A stretch of 64,000 bases of DNA from Sabellastarte sp. h YS-2021 (lineage: Eukaryota > Annelida > Polychaeta > Sabellida > Sabellidae): NCBI GenBank assembly GCA_964017235.1, contig OZ024928.1, positions 87,539,566 through 87,603,565 on the forward strand, given 5' to 3'. Below the pieces are notes generated by a model that worked only from the letters and a program-made list of their open reading frames with translations, was not told where the DNA came from and did not search any database. How positions within the stretch are numbered: the stretch's first letter is position 1; every line of letters starts with the position of its first letter. Below, in pieces: positions 9,601-18,960 of this stretch. The translations under genes were made by a program, and so were the position numbers.

Positions 9601-12600
9601 TAGAATCTTTGAAAAGAAAAAAGTTCACTTTACTGATTCTTATATGGATTGTGTTTATCACTCTATTTAGCCCAGGTTTCCATTTAGTGGAAAATTATCT
9701 GCCGGTTTCTTTCCTCTCAGACATCGACCAATGAGGATGCTTCCTTTCAAGATATCGAGTCTTAACTCCAATTCAAATTAGTACAGTTTTCTCTGTTCTT
9801 TGATGAAAACCCAACAAACAATTGTTTTTTTTCAACATACCAATTCCCATTTTTTGTCCAACAGACATTGGATCAGATTTGGAAGACCTTCCTGAGAATG
9901 TGTGCAATATAAGATCTATTGCCTCCTTCAGAGAAAAGCTCAAAAGTTACCCATTTGCAAAAAAATCCTATCTGCCATAGTCTTCTCGTTACCCCTGTGT
10001 CTTCTCTAGTATGACTTGGCTATGTTATTGGACTTACAATTATTCACCTTGTTTATGTTCAGTTGCACCATAGAGTCTGTCAATTGATGGATATTAAGAA
10101 CTATTAAAGTTCACATTAGATTAGATCAGATAAGGCAGAAACCTGGCAAAGGAAAATTATTGCAAAATCAAATAAGGAACTTATTTATCATCAGACATTG
10201 GCACATGTCTGCCTACAATTATCTGCTGAAAGGAAAATAGGCAAAACTTAATCCTCCAGAAACCATGCACCAAAGTTATCAGTTCTTACTAGAGTGAAAG
10301 AGTAAAAGATTGATGGGGTTTAGCCTCGCTTTCAACACATTGTTCAGACCAATTTATGATGGCTGTCCCAGGGAAGGAAGTAATGAATCTTAGTAGGTAA
10401 TAATTCTGCACTGCAAACCACCGAGTACCGGGAAGAAACTATCACTTTTCACACCTTTGTAGATTCAAACTCAAAACCACAGATGTTTTGAGGTGAGTGT
10501 GTTACCTTCATATGTGTCAATGAAAGCCTGAAATACGAGCTGAAACAGTGTTACACAACTTCATTATTCTCAACTTCGTTACTTACCTGTAATCAAATTT
10601 ATCAATAGCCACTGCCAGATGTCTGGGTGACTTGGTACACCTGTACAAATTGCACCAGTCCTCAGGAATTAGATCAACATCGTGGAAGATGAAACAATCA
10701 AAGTCTTCAAGCTTCAAAGCCTCTAGATAGCCAACATTTAATAGTGCAGCTCTGTTGAACACTTCAGGTATTGCCTATAACAAAAATATTATTTTTAACA
10801 GAAATTACAATTGATTTTATCAGTATTTGGCAAGATACAGTGATGCATCTGTTAAATACACTCTTTCTGTAGTAGCATCGCAACCAAGTGAAGATGCTTT
10901 ACACTACCTGTTTTGCAAACATTCAGCTCTTTTTCATGTCTAGCTATACCCCTTGCCCTCTAAATTGAAATATTGTATTAAAGATACAATACCATGCTAT
11001 TTATTACATCTAAGTTCAGCTCACTTGTTCTACAAGGAATATTCTGAAGTCAACTTTTTGCCTCTGTAGAAATGGTATGATGTTGTTCAATAATATCCAA
11101 AGATGAGATTGTCTGTCTCTGAAAGGTATGATGACTGCTGTTCTTGGTCCAGTACAATTAACAGGACTCCAGCTTCCACCACGGTGCATCATGGGATATG
11201 TTGACACCAGTTCCTCAAATGTAACAGGAGTTTGGTTGTATGAACGTGGTATGCTAGTGCCTGTTCCAAATAAATTCAAAAATACAACTTAAAGCTGGAA
11301 ACCCCACACAGTTGTGAGAAGACATTATTACTTATAGAGCATAGTGAAAAAATAGATATTATAGTGTCGAGTTACACTACCTTTTCTTCATAATCAGTGC
11401 AATTAATTGATATATTAATCTGAAGAGGCTATGTTTTATTAGAATTAGATTCATGATGCAAACATGTTTATACCAAATTGTAAATCATGAACCAGACTCA
11501 CTTAATATCTGGAGTGTCAGGAGGGTGTCCTGTTGAGCAATCTAAATTATGTAGGGTATTTCTTAATAATTACCAACATGTAAAATAGACAAAACTTGGA
11601 ATCAAACTAATAAGCTCTTCAAGAAAGATAAAAAGCAAAACAACCAAAAATGTTAACCAAAAATTTAAAAAATCACAAAAATCAAAATTTCCTGATAATA
11701 CTTTTAAAAACGTGAATCCTTTTATGATTAGAAAATAAAAATTTAATAAAATTAATATGGCCATTAAAATAGGCGGAAATAAATGTGAATATATAGCAGG
11801 TAGCAGGTCTAGCAGGTAGTACATGGCTTCTCATAAAGATACCTTGGATGTGTGCATGTCACAATATCATTTATCAATCTTCAGCAAACTTACTTTGAGA
11901 AATATCAATCCAAGTCACAGAAAGAAATATCTAAATTATAAATAATGATAAAAAACACCAAAATTCAATCAAATATGACATACGGTTGGCAAATAAATTG
12001 CTTGCTAGGTTTCTAAACAGAAGTGTACGATAATATGACATCTAGAGTTTTTTGACAACCCATGTACATAGTAGTGCTACACTGTTTGGTGAAAGGTTTT
12101 GCTTGGCGATTTTTTCTATATTCATGCCCACATTTCTTGAATTAAATAAATCAATACCTTATGCCCCTGTTCCACCAAAGGATTAAGCCCTGATCCTGTC
12201 AGGGACCCTTAATCGTGCACAGTCAGTGAAAAAAAAGCAAAAATGGGCGGGAATACTGAGTCGGTATTGAAGTCTGGGATTAAGTACAGATCGGCCTCAG
12301 GAAACCTCAGGACACCTCAGGCGGCCACAGACAATCCCCGACTGGTCTGGGAATAAGAACCAACTAAGCCAGTTTTCTGGTCGGTTTCAACCACCATCCT
12401 GTCGTACACAAACCGACTGGGTCCCCGATTAAGTCCCGGCGTCCTCAGGCATCTTCAGGCCTCCTCAGGCCTCCTCAGTCTTCCCCAGTCCAGGATCGCC
12501 GATTCTTGTTTTGCAAAAGTTGCTGGATTCTCTGGGTATATATATATAAAATCCGCGATCTAATCACCATTGCTTTTCTAGGAACACAGCAGGATGCCAC

Positions 12601-15600
12601 CTTTTAATGGAAGACAGATTCAACAACAACTTAGGGCTTTTTTGGTTTTTATTCAGTTACAAATAATCATGTATTTCCAATTTTTACGTCGACCACAGCA
12701 ACCACCACCAGCACCACCAGCACCCATACAGAGACCTAGAAGAAGGCACAACATGTGGGTTAGGCCATGGCTACTGCAGAGAGAGGAGAGGGGGACCTAC
12801 CACAACATTATGGCTGATCTGTATGCCACAGACATTCCAGTATTCACCAACTACATGAGGATGACCCCAGAATTCTTTGAAATGATAAAGACCAGACTGG
12901 ACCCACGTCTAGCCAGGCAGGCCACCAACTACAGAGCTCCAATCAGTGTTGGGGAGAAGTTAGCTCTCACCATCAGATATCTGGCCACCGGAGAGTCATA
13001 CACATCATTATCCTGTCAGTTCAGGGTGGGCAGATCCACCATTTCCAAGTTTCTACCAGAGGTCTGCAGGGCCATCCAGGATGAGTTCACCAGAGAGCAC
13101 CTCAAATGTCCTACTACTCCAGATGAGTGGAAAGAACTGGAGAGGGAATTCAGGATCAGGTGGAATGTTCCACATGCCCTGGGAGCCCTGGATGGGAAGC
13201 ATGTGGCCCTGAAGAAACCCAAGAACACTGGAGCCCTGTACCACAACTACAAGGTGTTCTTTTCCATTGTGATGTTAGCCCTGGTAGATGGACAGTACAA
13301 ATTCAGATGGGTGGATGTGGGTACAGCTGGATCTTGCTCAGATGCCCATATATTTAATGCCTCTCAGCTGAAGAGGAGGATTGAAGATGGCAGGATAGGC
13401 TTCCCTGACCCAGCTCCTATAACCCACGGTGGTTGAGATGTCCCCTACTTCATTCTGGCAGATGATGCCTTTGCCCTGAAGACCTGGCTCATGAAACCCT
13501 ATGGAAGAAGGATGTTAACAAGAGAGGAAAGGATTTCCAACTATAGAATATCAAGGGGCAGGAGAGTTGTTGAGAACGCTTTTGGCATCCTGGTTTCAAG
13601 ATTCAGAGTGATGAGGACCACCATTGAACTACCCCCAGAAACAGTCAGAGAAGTGGTCTTCACCTGTGTGGTTCTGCACAACATACTGAGAAGCCAGCAT
13701 TAAGGCCAACATGGTGGTCAGCAGCCTGGGGAGGACGATGATGATGATGTGCCTGGTGATTGTGGATTGATTGGTGGTGCTGCTGGTGGTGACCAAGACA
13801 GAAACCCTGCTAGAGAAGCCAAAAGACAGAGGGATTACCTCAAGGACTACTTCAATAATGAGGGAGCACTGGCCTGGCAAGATGGCAGAATATAAGTCCT
13901 GCTGCAGTAACCAGTCCTTTTCAGGACTAACTATAACAGTCCTTTTCAGGACTACCAATTATTCCAAAAACAATTAATGAGCTATGCTTGCTTCAGACAA
14001 ACTCCATGCCAAACATAACTTGTACAGGCGGACAAACAGACAAACCCCATGCCAAACATAACTTGTACAGACGGACAAACAGACAAACTCCATGCCAAAC
14101 ATAACTTGTACAGACGGACAAACAGACAAACCCCATGCCAAACATAACTTGTACAGACGGACAAACAGACAAACCCCATGCCAAACATAACTTATACAGA
14201 CGGACAAACAGACAAACCCCATGCCAAACATAACTTGTACAGACGGACAAACAGACAAACCCCATGCCAAACATAACTTGTACAGACGGACAAACAGACA
14301 AACCCCATGCCAAACATAACTTGTACAGACGGACAAACAGACAAACTCCATGCCAAACATAACTTGTACAGATGGACAAACAGACAAAGTCCATGCCAAA
14401 CATAAGTTACACAGACTGACAAACAGACAAACACAAGTTACCCACACAACAAACAGACAAACCCAGTGCCAAACAAAAGCCAAGACACAAAGCCACACAT
14501 AATATCCTAAATGGAATTATTTTTGTATATATTTTGAAATCCACATCCTAATTTACCAAATGTTTTTTGGGGGGTTGGAAAATTATTTCTAACAGAAATG
14601 TTTTCATGGAAATCTTAAATTTAAAATCTTCACTTCTATTCACAAATATGTAGAAAATATAACCATGGAGCTGGTTTTCTTTTCAATAATGGGGGATTGT
14701 GTTTGCAAAATAGTTTGTCAGTTCTTTGGCATGGGTTCTGTTTACTTTTGGGTTTGTGTGTTTCTTGGTTGGTGGTTATTGGTATTGGGTTTGTTTTAGG
14801 CAGTTGGGTGTTAGGTTTGGTAGTGGGTTTGTTAGTTGGGGTTATGTTTGGTATTGGGTTTGTCTGTTTGTGGGTTGGTAAGTATGTGACAATGCCTTTT
14901 AACTCTAGGGAAGGTGTAAGTGTTGGACTTTTCAATTACAGATTTTAAACTATCATGGATTTTAATCTAAAAATGGGCTGATTAATGGCCATATTGGGAG
15001 TTTTTTTTTAAAAGTTTTATGTGGCCTTTTTGGTTATGTGTGGTACCATGGGTTATTTATTTCATGTTTGGGGTGGTGTGGGTGTTGGACTTTAATTTTT
15101 TTTTCTTGTGATAAGTATTTGTACTGAACGTTTTTGTTTTGGGAGGGGAATTGGAATAACTTGCAACTGAATAATTGTTTTTGGAAGATTTGGTGGCCCT
15201 GAAAAGGGCCTGGCAGGTCAAAGACCCTCCCTGACTGGATGGCTACTGAGGAGGCTGCTGCTGCTGTTGAGGCGGTGCTGAAGTGGTGATAGTAAAGAGC
15301 TGCTGCTGCGGTTGCTGCTGCTGAGGCTGCTCGACGATCTGTGTTGATGTCAGATCAGGTAGCTGGCTTAATAGTCCACTCAGGTTGTGTCTGCTCCCTT
15401 CGTCCTGTACAGTTAGGACAGATGTAGGGTTGCTGAAGCCAATGGGGCTTGGTGTATAGTACACAAAACTGCTGTCAGCTGCTGCTTGAGTGGAACTAGA
15501 CGCCTGTGGAGTGGTTGTTGGCAGTAGGCCGACGCTCTGGGACTCCGTGGTAACAGTGGCTGATCTTCTGGGCAATGGCTGACATCTACGGTTGCTCTTA

Positions 15601-17492
15601 ATGGTTTCAATGTCTCTAAATATCTTGCCCTTTAATTATTCAAATTCTTCTTGAGTCATCTTTTTGGCCTCTGCTGCCAGGTAGTCAAAGAAGGGCTGCC
15701 TGTCTGACTTCTGATGCAGAAAACCTGAAATTAGTGTCCTCATCAGCTCAAAGTGTTCGAGAATCTTGGAGTCTGTTGTTGAAACTGGTGTAGATGTAAT
15801 AACGGACTGACTCCTCTCCCTCAGGACACTGGACTCAAGGTGTTCTGTGTCAGTAGTTGACCCACGTGATTCGTCCTGCCTGCTGGTATTTGGACTGGCC
15901 TCAAAACCTGAACTTCTGTTGGCCCCCTTTCTTCTGATGTGGGTTTTAAGAAAACCGATCTGTTGGTAGACCCAGGACTGTCTCTTGGTCATCTCCCTTG
16001 GGGCTTGGCCAGATTGGAACTTAGACAGCTTGCCATAACGCGTTCGCTGGGACTCGAACCAACGTCTCACATCAAAGGGCTGGAGCTTGAGTTCTGCAGA
16101 TATTTCTGCCCAGAGAGCCTCTCTTCTGGTCCTGTCGTGGAAATGTGGATGTTCCTTGTCATACAGTTCTGGGTATTGCTTTACAAATTTCACAATGGAA
16201 ATTTCCTGACTGTCAGTAACAGTTGCACACACCCTGGCTCTCTTGGCTGAAGAATGGCACTCTGGATCTTCTTCACACCTCTCTTCTTCTTCCACAGCTT
16301 CCTCAATAGCTGGACGTTCCTCAATCTCCTCCTCCTCTCTCCTCTCAATCACCTCCTCTGTAACTTCAACTCTTTCCTCTACTTCACTTTCCTTCTCCCT
16401 GTCATCCATCTTTTTCCTTCCTCTCTTCCCTCCTTTCTCTTTCCTCATAATCCAGTCGACAAAATAATAAAAAAATAGTAAAATGTGTCTCCTAACTGTG
16501 AAATTTGCCTTAAGCTCAAGTATAATATATATAAAATAAAAACTGAAAACCCCTACAAATCAGTGACACACATCTCTCAGTAGCCAAACAGTCAGTAACA
16601 ACAGCTTATATAGTCCCAGACCTCCTCATTGCCTCGTTTTAATTTCCGACACGCAGAAAACAGTCGGTTCTTAATCGGTTGTTAGTCCCAGGCCTCCTGG
16701 GGCATCCTCAGACCGTCGCAGACTAAATTTGTGCTGTCCCAGGCGTCCTGGGGAGGCCGGTTTGGATCGGTTAGGGTCGGTTACCCTTAGTCGGGGCTTA
16801 GTCCCAGACCTAGATTATTGGGTCCCAGGACACCACAGACGGTCTGAGGCTTCCGTACCTAATGCAACCAACTAACTTTCAGACGCATGAAATTCATATG
16901 CGTCATATTTGAGTCTGGGATTAACAACCGGCCTCCTGGGACTAAGCTATGGACGTCTGGGACTAAGGGTCGCAGGCAGCCTGGGACAACACACGACTGT
17001 GTAAATTTGGGTCTGAGGAGGCCTGAGGACGCCTGGGACTGGACATTTTGTTGAGGGCGGAAAATATGAATCGGTTTGGGTCGGGAGAAATATCAAACAT
17101 GTTTGATTTTTCACACGGCCCCAACCAACCACAACCGACCCTTACAGAAGGTCTGGGACTAAGCGAATATTTCAAACCGACCATCAAAAACCCTTAATCG
17201 GGAGCTTTAGTCGTGTGGTGGAACACCCACAATAAATTTGAGTTAATTGGCTAAACTTACCATACGAACAGTTGTAATCCAAATCACATGTCCATTGAGG
17301 TTCTAATCTCAGAGTTGTTGGTACAGTTTCCTTTTCCCTGATGTAGTGGTTCAGGCTTGCTGTGTCTTCAATGAAATAAGTGTCAGTGCTATAGACATGT
17401 ATTACATAACGCATAAATTCAACTGCTACACTGAATATAAAAAACAAGAAAGCAAATCTTATTAACAGTTTGATTAGTCTCCATAGCCGCAT
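6324..17492 (-). CDS. Beta-1,4-galactosyltransferase (GT7 family), complete six-exon gene
   Basis: A Golgi type II membrane enzyme that transfers galactose from UDP-galactose to terminal N-acetylglucosamine. Six exons on the minus strand (17492-17261, 11260-11025, 10774-10587, 9560-9438, 7792-7688, 6642-6324) have GT-AG borders and compatible phases, giving 400 residues, close to the vertebrate B4GALT1 length. Visible parts are a short basic cytoplasmic end and signal anchor (about residues 6-26), a stem with sequon [21 protein letters not shown] (162-165), metal-binding DVD (188-190), [17 protein letters not shown] (249-256) and GRYKM (276-280). The GWGGEDDD form points to the B4GALT1-6 group and not B4GALT7. 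The Tyr before AGG matches the tyrosine (Tyr289 in bovine B4GALT1) that favours galactose over GalNAc, by family knowledge. The tail after about residue 345 is unusually basic. Confidence 0.9.
6745..7067 (-). mobile_element. tRNA-derived SINE, copy 1
   Basis: On the minus strand the head reads like a tRNA with an A box (TGGCCTAGCGGG) and a B box (GGTTCAATCCC). The 3' tail contains GCGCTTTGAGTCC and is similar to LINE 3' ends. A second copy, nearly identical over its length, lies at 53438-53770. It sits in intron 5 of the galactosyltransferase. I could not define target duplications for this copy. Confidence 0.8.
7688..7792 (-). CDS. Galactosyltransferase exon 5 (GRYKM)
   Basis: Encodes [20 protein letters not shown] followed by [14 protein letters not shown]. 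Acceptor TTTTCACAG. I chose donor GTATGG after AGAAC because it is phase 2 and joins correctly to exon 6. A second phase-2 donor eight codon positions or fewer downstream (GTTAAT) is possible. Confidence 0.8.
8167..9085 (+). mobile_element. Truncated Harbinger end with broken MADF-gene start
   Basis: Begins with TIR TGTGGGTGTTCCACCA after TTA, the same end that closes the full Harbinger element at 17231 (there inverted). It contains the same subterminal CTGGGACTAAG-type repeats, a 32-bp palindrome at 8283-8314, a TATATAAG box at 8779-8786 and an ATG at 8963 followed by the start of the MADF gene (MRKEKGGKR), which stops at once. The other TIR is missing, so the right edge (about 9085) is approximate. 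It lies in intron 4 of the galactosyltransferase. Confidence 0.75.
9438..9560 (-). CDS. Galactosyltransferase exon 4 (GWGGEDDD)
   Basis: Encodes [15 protein letters not shown] and [17 protein letters not shown], the acceptor-sugar site and the catalytic acidic block. Acceptor ends TTTCAG and donor is GTAAAAG. Confidence 0.92.
10587..10774 (-). CDS. Galactosyltransferase exon 3 (FNRA and DVD)
   Basis: Encodes [33 protein letters not shown] and [13 protein letters not shown]. The DVD motif coordinates the metal and UDP-sugar. Donor is GTAAGT. Confidence 0.92.
11025..11260 (-). CDS. Galactosyltransferase exon 2 (start of catalytic domain)
   Basis: Acceptor TTATTTGGAACAG precedes GCACTAGC; donor is GTGAGC. 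Encodes [20 protein letters not shown] and [16 protein letters not shown], ending in FLVEQ, the usual first block of the GT7 catalytic domain. Sequon NCT is present. Confidence 0.9.
12537..12550 (+). promoter_or_regulatory. TATA box of Harbinger transposase
   Basis: A TATATATATATAAA stretch lies about 45-57 bp before the transposase ATG at 12594. The same stretch is conserved in the inverted copy near 22680-22692. A promoter role is inferred from spacing and conservation. Confidence 0.55.
12594..13703 (+). pseudogene. PIF/Harbinger DDE transposase (HARBI1-like), one nonsense codon
   Basis: Cuts and joins the transposon ends together with its Myb-like partner. It would be 369 residues, close to the usual HARBI1 length. 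Visible are a proline/arginine-rich N-terminus, a helix-turn-helix region ([19 protein letters not shown]), first Asp in [12 protein letters not shown], second Asp in [10 protein letters not shown], and Glu in [19 protein letters not shown] at 13434-13436 replaces the CGA arginine codon found in the inverted copy (QGGRDV), a C-to-T change at a CpG. The frame is otherwise open. Without the stop it would look functional. Confidence 0.9.
13985..14470. repeat. 43-bp minisatellite inside Harbinger element
   Basis: Ten copies of a 43-bp unit; CATGCCAAAC recurs at 14005, 14048, 14091 and so on to 14392, followed by a degenerate copy near 14465. It lies between the two convergent Harbinger genes. The unit has no stop in several minus-strand frames, which creates long spurious reading frames rich in CLSVC. 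Confidence 0.95.
14720..14890. repeat. Inverted degenerate copies of the minisatellite unit
   Basis: A G/T-rich stretch containing GTTATGTTTGGTATTGGG near 14838, the reverse complement of the 43-bp unit with a few changes. Further weaker copies precede it. Together with 13985-14470 it forms an imperfect inverted repeat between the two Harbinger genes. Confidence 0.6.
15243..15575 (-). CDS. Glutamine/proline-rich ORF downstream of MADF gene
   Basis: A 110-residue frame with serine/threonine-rich and then Q/P-rich sequence ending QQQQQPPQ. It starts about 60 bp past the MADF stop in the same direction. It could be a 3' exon of the MADF protein or a chance frame from CAG/CTG-rich DNA. I do not recognise a domain. 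Confidence 0.35.
   Translation of the reverse strand: MPRRSATVTTESQSVGLLPTTTPQASSSTQAAADSSFVYYTPSPIGFSNPTSVLTVQDEGSRHNLSGLLSQLPDLTSTQIVEQPQQQQPQQQLFTITTSAPPQQQQQPPQ
15636..16448 (-). CDS. MADF/Myb-like DNA-binding protein of Harbinger element
   Basis: The second protein of PIF/Harbinger elements, which in known systems binds DNA and helps bring transposase to the ends. It has 270 residues: a basic start ([13 protein letters not shown]), a long Glu-rich stretch (about residues 18-58), then a MADF-type domain (about 82-150) with [30 protein letters not shown] and [15 protein letters not shown]. The C-terminal part (about 228-266, [12 protein letters not shown] and [11 protein letters not shown]) resembles a BESS-like helix region. 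The frame is intact. A TATATAAG box lies upstream at 16605-16612. It converges with the transposase gene. Confidence 0.8.
   Translation of the reverse strand: MRKEKGGKRGRKKMDDREKESEVEERVEVTEEVIERREEEEIEERPAIEEAVEEEERCEEDPECHSSAKRARVCATVTDSQEISIVKFVKQYPELYDKEHPHFHDRTRREALWAEISAELKLQPFDVRRWFESQRTRYGKLSKFQSGQAPREMTKRQSWVYQQIGFLKTHIRRKGANRSSGFEASPNTSRQDESRGSTTDTEHLESSVLRERSQSVITSTPVSTTDSKILEHFELMRTLISGFLHQKSDRQPFFDYLAAEAKKMTQEEFE
16605..16612 (-). promoter_or_regulatory. TATA box of Harbinger MADF gene
   Basis: TATATAAG on the minus strand about 157 bp before the MADF ATG. The truncated copy has the same box at 8779-8786 in the equivalent place, which supports a promoter role. Confidence 0.5.
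17261..17492 (-). CDS. Galactosyltransferase exon 1 (signal anchor and stem)
   Basis: Starts at ATG 17492 ([10 protein letters not shown]), placed directly before the hydrophobic segment. Another in-frame ATG lies 63 bp upstream at 17555 but would add a lysine/asparagine-rich leader. Ends with codon phase 1 at a strong donor, GTAAGTTTAG. The Harbinger element ends 29 nt into the following intron. Confidence 0.8.
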
Positions 17493-18274
17493 ACTTGGTA
17501 AGTATATGTTCACTTTATATATGTAGTTGTTGTTTTTTTTGTTTTTTTTTTGCAAAATCTGATGATGTCTATACTAGTGTTATTTAAACTTGTCAAGTTA
17601 TGTTATAAATATGAAATATTATATTTCAATACTGTTTCAATATCAAGTAATTAATAATAATGATGATTACAGAGGTTTCCCTTATCATTTCTGAATTGTT
17701 ATAATTTTAGCTTGCCAGGACTTTACCCCTTATCAGTCGATAAAGGAATCAAGATATTGAAGGATAAAGCAGTAGCTCTGTCATTATTAGCCTCTGTGTA
17801 AATTACTACTTTAAACACTATCTTGAAATACAGTATTCATCACTGTTTAAGACTGTTTTTGATATGTGTGTGGTAATTTATCACACCTTGAACATAGATC
17901 TTTTTTCTAATTAAAATATGTGTTGTCATAAGTCGAACTTGTTTGCATATTTTTTGCATAAATAAAAAATAAACATTTAACTAAATTTAATAACTGTATT
18001 TATACATCATGCCTTTGTTTACGTGTGAAGGTTTCATAATGTACTCCTAATCTGTTCGTGTCTGGTATGTTCTCATCTAGATAATTTCAGTCTGATTAAT
18101 ACTTCATGCAGTAATCTAAATATGCCTGTATACTTTATCTCAGATGGACTATTTATCTGAATTTTATTTTTCGTCAATGAAACCTAAATTTCATTTCGCT
18201 TCAACAAAGTGCCTCTATATCTCAAACACTTAAGTTGACACTGCAGCTATGATAAACTACTCTCCACAAGAGGA
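17493..18274. other. Upstream of galactosyltransferase exon 1; no gene seen
   Basis: A+T-rich sequence. It may hold the promoter and 5' untranslated part of the galactosyltransferase, but I see no clear TATA or initiator. No repeat shared with the rest of the window was noticed. Confidence 0.4.
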
Positions 18275-18960
18275 AGTCAATAAATTCTAGGCGTTATTTT
18301 TGACTCAGAAGACACCCTTGACAGTCATGTAGGTAAGGTCTTCCATGCCTGATATTATCACCTTAGGGATTTGTGATGCATTCGTATTTTTCCTAATTGT
18401 TGACACTGCAGTTATTCTGGCAAATGCTATGGTCAGTAGTCGATAAGGCTATTGTAATTCCCTACTGTATGGGGTCAGCAAAGGCAGTGTTGCTAAACTT
18501 CAGCAAATTTAAAATGAGCTCTGCTGTTTTGTTTTCAGTTTGGACAAAATGAGTCATGACAAACCTTACCTAGAAAAACTCCACTGGCTTCCCATTTCAT
18601 ATCGTATTCTTTTCAAATACAACCTCATCATTTTCAAAGCCATAAACTTCTCCGAACCCCCGTATTTGTCATCTCTGATAAAGTCTAGTAGTCTCATACA
18701 TGGAAACAGATTATCAGTTTCCTCAGTTTGCCCCAGGAAAGCCATAGGCAGATATGGTTTTGCCACTGCTGCACTGGTGGAAAGGAATAGAGTCCTATTT
18801 AGTGTCAGATCACAACAGACCATTTCAATTTTAGAAGCCAGCGTAAGACTTACCTGTTTAGACTAGCTTACCTACCACCATAGTACCCTACCCCGGTGGG
18901 CCCTTACTGGGCTACAACTTTGTTATGTTTAATGACGGTCTCTTTTTGGATTCCAGTGCA
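18275..18960 (+). mobile_element. LINE 3' fragment (L2/CR1-like), degenerate
   Basis: Broken frames encode the C-terminal part of a non-LTR ORF2: LGVIFDSEDTLDSHVGK-like sequence near 18290, then LEKLHWLPISYRILFKYNL (18570-18630) and EPPYLSSLIKSS. It ends in the TTAGAGGATGTTCATCAATTT tail type also seen at 27110. Confidence 0.75.

Larger units (their letters stand above)
12162..17231. mobile_element. PIF/Harbinger DNA transposon, full length (5070 bp)
   Basis: Both ends are present: TGCCCCTGTTCCACCA at 12162-12177 and, inverted, TGTGGGTGTTCCACCA ending at 17231. The 16-bp TIRs share 12 bases. It encodes a DDE transposase (plus) and a MADF/Myb-like protein (minus), converging on a 43-bp minisatellite. 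The left flank is TTA, the usual Harbinger target; the right flank is ATA, so the target duplication has one mismatch. The element sits inside intron 1 of the galactosyltransferase, 29 nt from the exon 1 donor. The transposase has one nonsense codon, so this copy probably cannot move by itself. Confidence 0.9.

Noticed and set aside
12579-12594. Splice acceptor (TTGCTTTTCTAG) before the transposase ATG
   Set aside because: A TATA box lies only about 45 bp before the ATG, so there is no room for an upstream exon; the AG is probably incidental.
13974-14498. Long minus-strand frames of up to 174 codons rich in CLSVC and VWHGVCLF
   Set aside because: They are translations of the 43-bp minisatellite; several frames are open because the unit lacks stops, so there is no evidence of a protein.
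17232-17234. Perfect TTA target duplication for the 5-kb Harbinger element
   Set aside because: The left side is TTA but the right side reads ATA; one base differs, so I report it as imperfect.
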